Assembly (NCBI RefSeq): GCF_000419605.1
Contig: NZ_ATTI01000001.1
Coordinates: 562,001-626,000 of the forward strand
DNA length: 64,000 bases
Reading direction: 5' to 3'
Source: Sphingomonas phyllosphaerae 5.2
Lineage (GTDB): Bacteria > Pseudomonadota > Alphaproteobacteria > Sphingomonadales > Sphingomonadaceae
In this document: positions 62,236 through 64,000 of the stretch, piece by piece
How the letters are laid out: each line of letters opens with the position of its first letter
Numbering within the stretch: position 1 is the stretch's first letter
Position numbers and translations under genes: made by a program
The notes under the pieces: model-generated
Seen by the model: the letters and a program-made list of their open reading frames with translations, nothing else
Told to the model about the DNA's origin: nothing
Databases searched by the model: none

Positions 62236-64000
62236 CTAGAAGTCCGGCAAAACTTGTGCCGCAACGCCCCAGCCCGCCAGCGTCCGCCCGTTGGCGCGTG
62301 TGATCAGGTCCGCAGCATCCCCGACGTGCCAATGCGCGGCCGTGTCGAGATCACGCAGCTCTGTCCAGGATACCGGGGCCGCAACCGGCGCACCGGCTCG
62401 GGCGCGGGCGGCATAGGGCATGATCGCGGTCGCGCCGCGTTGATTGCGAAGATAGTCGATGAAAATCCGTCCCTTGCGCTTGGCCTTGCTCATCACCGCC
62501 ACGAACCGTTCAGGCTCGGCCTGCGCCAGTGCGCGCGCGAAGCGTTCGGCGAAATCCCGCACCGCCGGCCATTCCGCCTGCGGCGTCAGCGGCACGACGA
62601 CGTGGACGCCCTTGCCGCCGGACAGGAGCGGGAAGCTGACCAGCCCGAGCTCGGCGAGTTGCTCTTTCAGGTGCGCCGCCGCGCGTTTCGTCTCCTCGAA
62701 TCCGAGGTCCTCGTCGGGGTCGAGGTCGAAGACCATGCGATCGGGGCGTTCGAGCGCATCGACGCGCGATCCCCAGCCGTGGAACTCGATCGTACCCATC
62801 TGGACGCAGGCGACCAGCCCGTCGGCGTCGTCGACGAACAGATAGTCTTCGGTGCTGCCGTCCTTTTCGCGGATCGGCACTTGGTGCACGGCCTCGCCGA
62901 ACGATCCCGCGTCGTGCTTCTGGAAGAAACATTGCCGCGCGCGGCCCTGCGGGCAACGCACCAGGCTGACCGGGCGGTGTCCCGCCCACGGCAGCATCAC
63001 GCCCGCGACCTGCGCGTAATAGTCGGCGAGGTCGCCCTTGGTCACCTTGCTCTCGGGGAAGATCACGCGGTCGCGGCTCGACACCTTGATCGCGCTTTTC
63101 GCTGCGGTCGGGGCGGGGGCAGGGGCCGGCCGCTCGGCGACCACCTCCGCCGCGGGCTTGTCGCCGCGCAGGCCGATGAAGCTGGAATGGCGGAGCACGC
63201 CGTCGGGGGTCGTCTCGGCGAAGGCGACCTCCGCGACCAGCGTCGGCTTCACCCACTGCGCCCCCTTTACCGCCGCGCGCGGGGCGTCGACGGTGGCGGT
63301 CTTGCGCGCCAGCCTGTCGAGCTGCGTGCGCAGGTTGTCCATCGTGGCGGCGTCGAACCCGGTGCCGACCTTGCCTGCGTAGCGCAACGCGTCACCCTCA
63401 TGGACACCCAGCAGCAGCGAGCGGAAGCCGCGCGACTTGGTCGAGGGTAGCCAGCCGACGATCACGAATTCCTGTCGCCTGATGCACTTGGCCTTCAGCC
63501 ATGCCGAGGTGCGACGCCCGCGATAGGGGGCGTCGGCGCGCTTCGAGACGACGCCTTCATAACCTTCGCGGCACATCGTCTCGAACAGTTGTTCGCCCGC
63601 GCCGACGACATGCTCGGCGAACCGCAGCCGTTCCTCGCCCGCGCCGACCAGCGCGCGCAGCCGCTCCTTGCGCGTGACGTTGGGGAGCGCACGCAAATCG
63701 GCGCCATCGCATTCCAGCAGGTCGAACGCGAACAGCGTCATCGCTCCACCCGCGCCAATCGCGTCCTTGAGCGTCGAGAAGTCGGGACGCCCGTCCTTGA
63801 ACGCGACCACTTCTCCGTCGATCAGCGCGCTATCGACGGATAGCGCGGCAGCGGCTTCGGCGATGCCGGGGAACTTGTCGGTCCAGTCCAGCCCGCTGCG
63901 GGTGTAGACCTTTGCGGCGCCACCGCCGATCGCCACCAGCGCGCGATAACCGTCGTATTTCACCTCGTGGATCCACTCCGCGCCGGCGGGCACGTGATCG
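62236..64000 (-). CDS. ligD: DNA ligase D (NHEJ), 5' end outside the window
   Basis: LigD repairs double-strand breaks with Ku. The visible C-terminal part (588 codons, open to the window edge) starts inside the ligase domain: the adenylated lysine is in HEVKYDGYRAL, with ALIDGEVVAFKDG, EGVVSKRADAPYRGRRTSAWLKAKC. The polymerase/primase domain follows (SSRDRVIFPESKVTKGDLADYY; MVFDLDPDEDLGFEETKRAA; LLSGGKGVHVVVPL; RIFIDYLRNQRGATAIMPYAAR). The phosphoesterase domain, if present, lies upstream of the visible part. No ku gene is seen in the window. Confidence 0.95.
   Translation of the reverse strand, partial: DHVPAGAEWIHEVKYDGYRALVAIGGGAAKVYTRSGLDWTDKFPGIAEAAAALSVDSALIDGEVVAFKDGRPDFSTLKDAIGAGGAMTLFAFDLLECDGADLRALPNVTRKERLRALVGAGEERLRFAEHVVGAGEQLFETMCREGYEGVVSKRADAPYRGRRTSAWLKAKCIRRQEFVIVGWLPSTKSRGFRSLLLGVHEGDALRYAGKVGTGFDAATMDNLRTQLDRLARKTATVDAPRAAVKGAQWVKPTLVAEVAFAETTPDGVLRHSSFIGLRGDKPAAEVVAERPAPAPAPTAAKSAIKVSSRDRVIFPESKVTKGDLADYYAQVAGVMLPWAGHRPVSLVRCPQGRARQCFFQKHDAGSFGEAVHQVPIREKDGSTEDYLFVDDADGLVACVQMGTIEFHGWGSRVDALERPDRMVFDLDPDEDLGFEETKRAAAHLKEQLAELGLVSFPLLSGGKGVHVVVPLTPQAEWPAVRDFAERFARALAQAEPERFVAVMSKAKRKGRIFIDYLRNQRGATAIMPYAARARAGAPVAAPVSWTELRDLDTAAHWHVGDAADLITRANGRTLAGWGVAAQVLPDF

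Noticed and set aside
58538-62239. A plus-strand open frame of about 1230 codons opposite the ATP-grasp, transglutaminase and J-protein genes
   Set aside because: Its translation is low-complexity Arg/Ala/Gly/His sequence without domains; long antisense frames are expected at this GC content, and the minus-strand genes have clear family motifs.

Overview
The window looks like a chromosomal segment of a GC-rich alphaproteobacterium, most probably a sphingomonad (Sphingomonas or a close relative). This is inferred from the very high GC content, a PhoK-type alkaline phosphatase, paired ATP-grasp/alpha-E/transglutaminase loci, a PccR-type ScfR regulator, and Bpt-type N-end-rule transferase. No database search was run. 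Genes are dense and mostly in short operons with 1-4 bp or longer overlaps. I see no rRNA, tRNA, CRISPR array, prophage or insertion sequence.

Layout. 1-1.4 kb: end of an RND-type outer-membrane efflux gene and a small unknown gene. 1.8-4.7 kb: ccmFGH for cytochrome c maturation. 4.7-6.2 kb: a YagU-like membrane protein, an orphan STN-domain protein and a tiny membrane protein. 6.3-12.4 kb: tamA-tamB. 12.5-14.8 kb: an SLC13-type permease and a DUF4142 protein. 15-18.7 kb: phoK-like phosphatase, divergent from a DsbD/ScsB-type thiol reductase. 18.8-22.2 kb: locus 1 of an ATP-grasp / alpha-E / transglutaminase system. 22.2-27.9 kb: membrane protein, bpt, ilvA, a DUF3298-type protein and an amidohydrolase.

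28-38.1 kb holds a complete propionyl-CoA to succinyl-CoA pathway. A PccR-like regulator is read divergently from pccB, epimerase, enoyl-CoA hydratase, methylmalonyl-CoA mutase, an LprI-like gene, bioB and pccA. Repeated TTCGCAA boxes lie in the divergent promoter region, and bioB sits among the genes of the biotin enzyme it would serve. 38.2-43.1 kb: a TolC-MacA-MacB efflux operon. 43.1-48.9 kb: a GGDEF gene remnant, then MobA-like, XdhC-like and PaoABC-like molybdo-flavoprotein genes. 49-52.5 kb: small genes, an old-yellow-enzyme/HxlR pair with a repeated putative operator, and a luciferase-like oxidoreductase. 52.9-58.7 kb: an FAD dehydrogenase broken by loss of a GC dinucleotide, rluE, an RNase H-like protein, a GNAT, fabI, a YihY protein and a CbpA-like J-protein. 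58.7-62.1 kb: locus 2 of the transglutaminase / ATP-grasp system, here with ATP-grasp and alpha-E fused and apparently starting at CTG. The window ends inside ligD.

A dispersed inverted-repeat family (arm core GTCATTGCGAGCGNAGCGAA) fills at least seven intergenic gaps, including gaps inside operons. The most interesting points are the two ATP-grasp/alpha-E/transglutaminase loci (one transglutaminase has Ser where its paralogue has the catalytic Cys), the putative PccR and HxlR operators, the dinucleotide-slippage frameshift, and the bioB placement.
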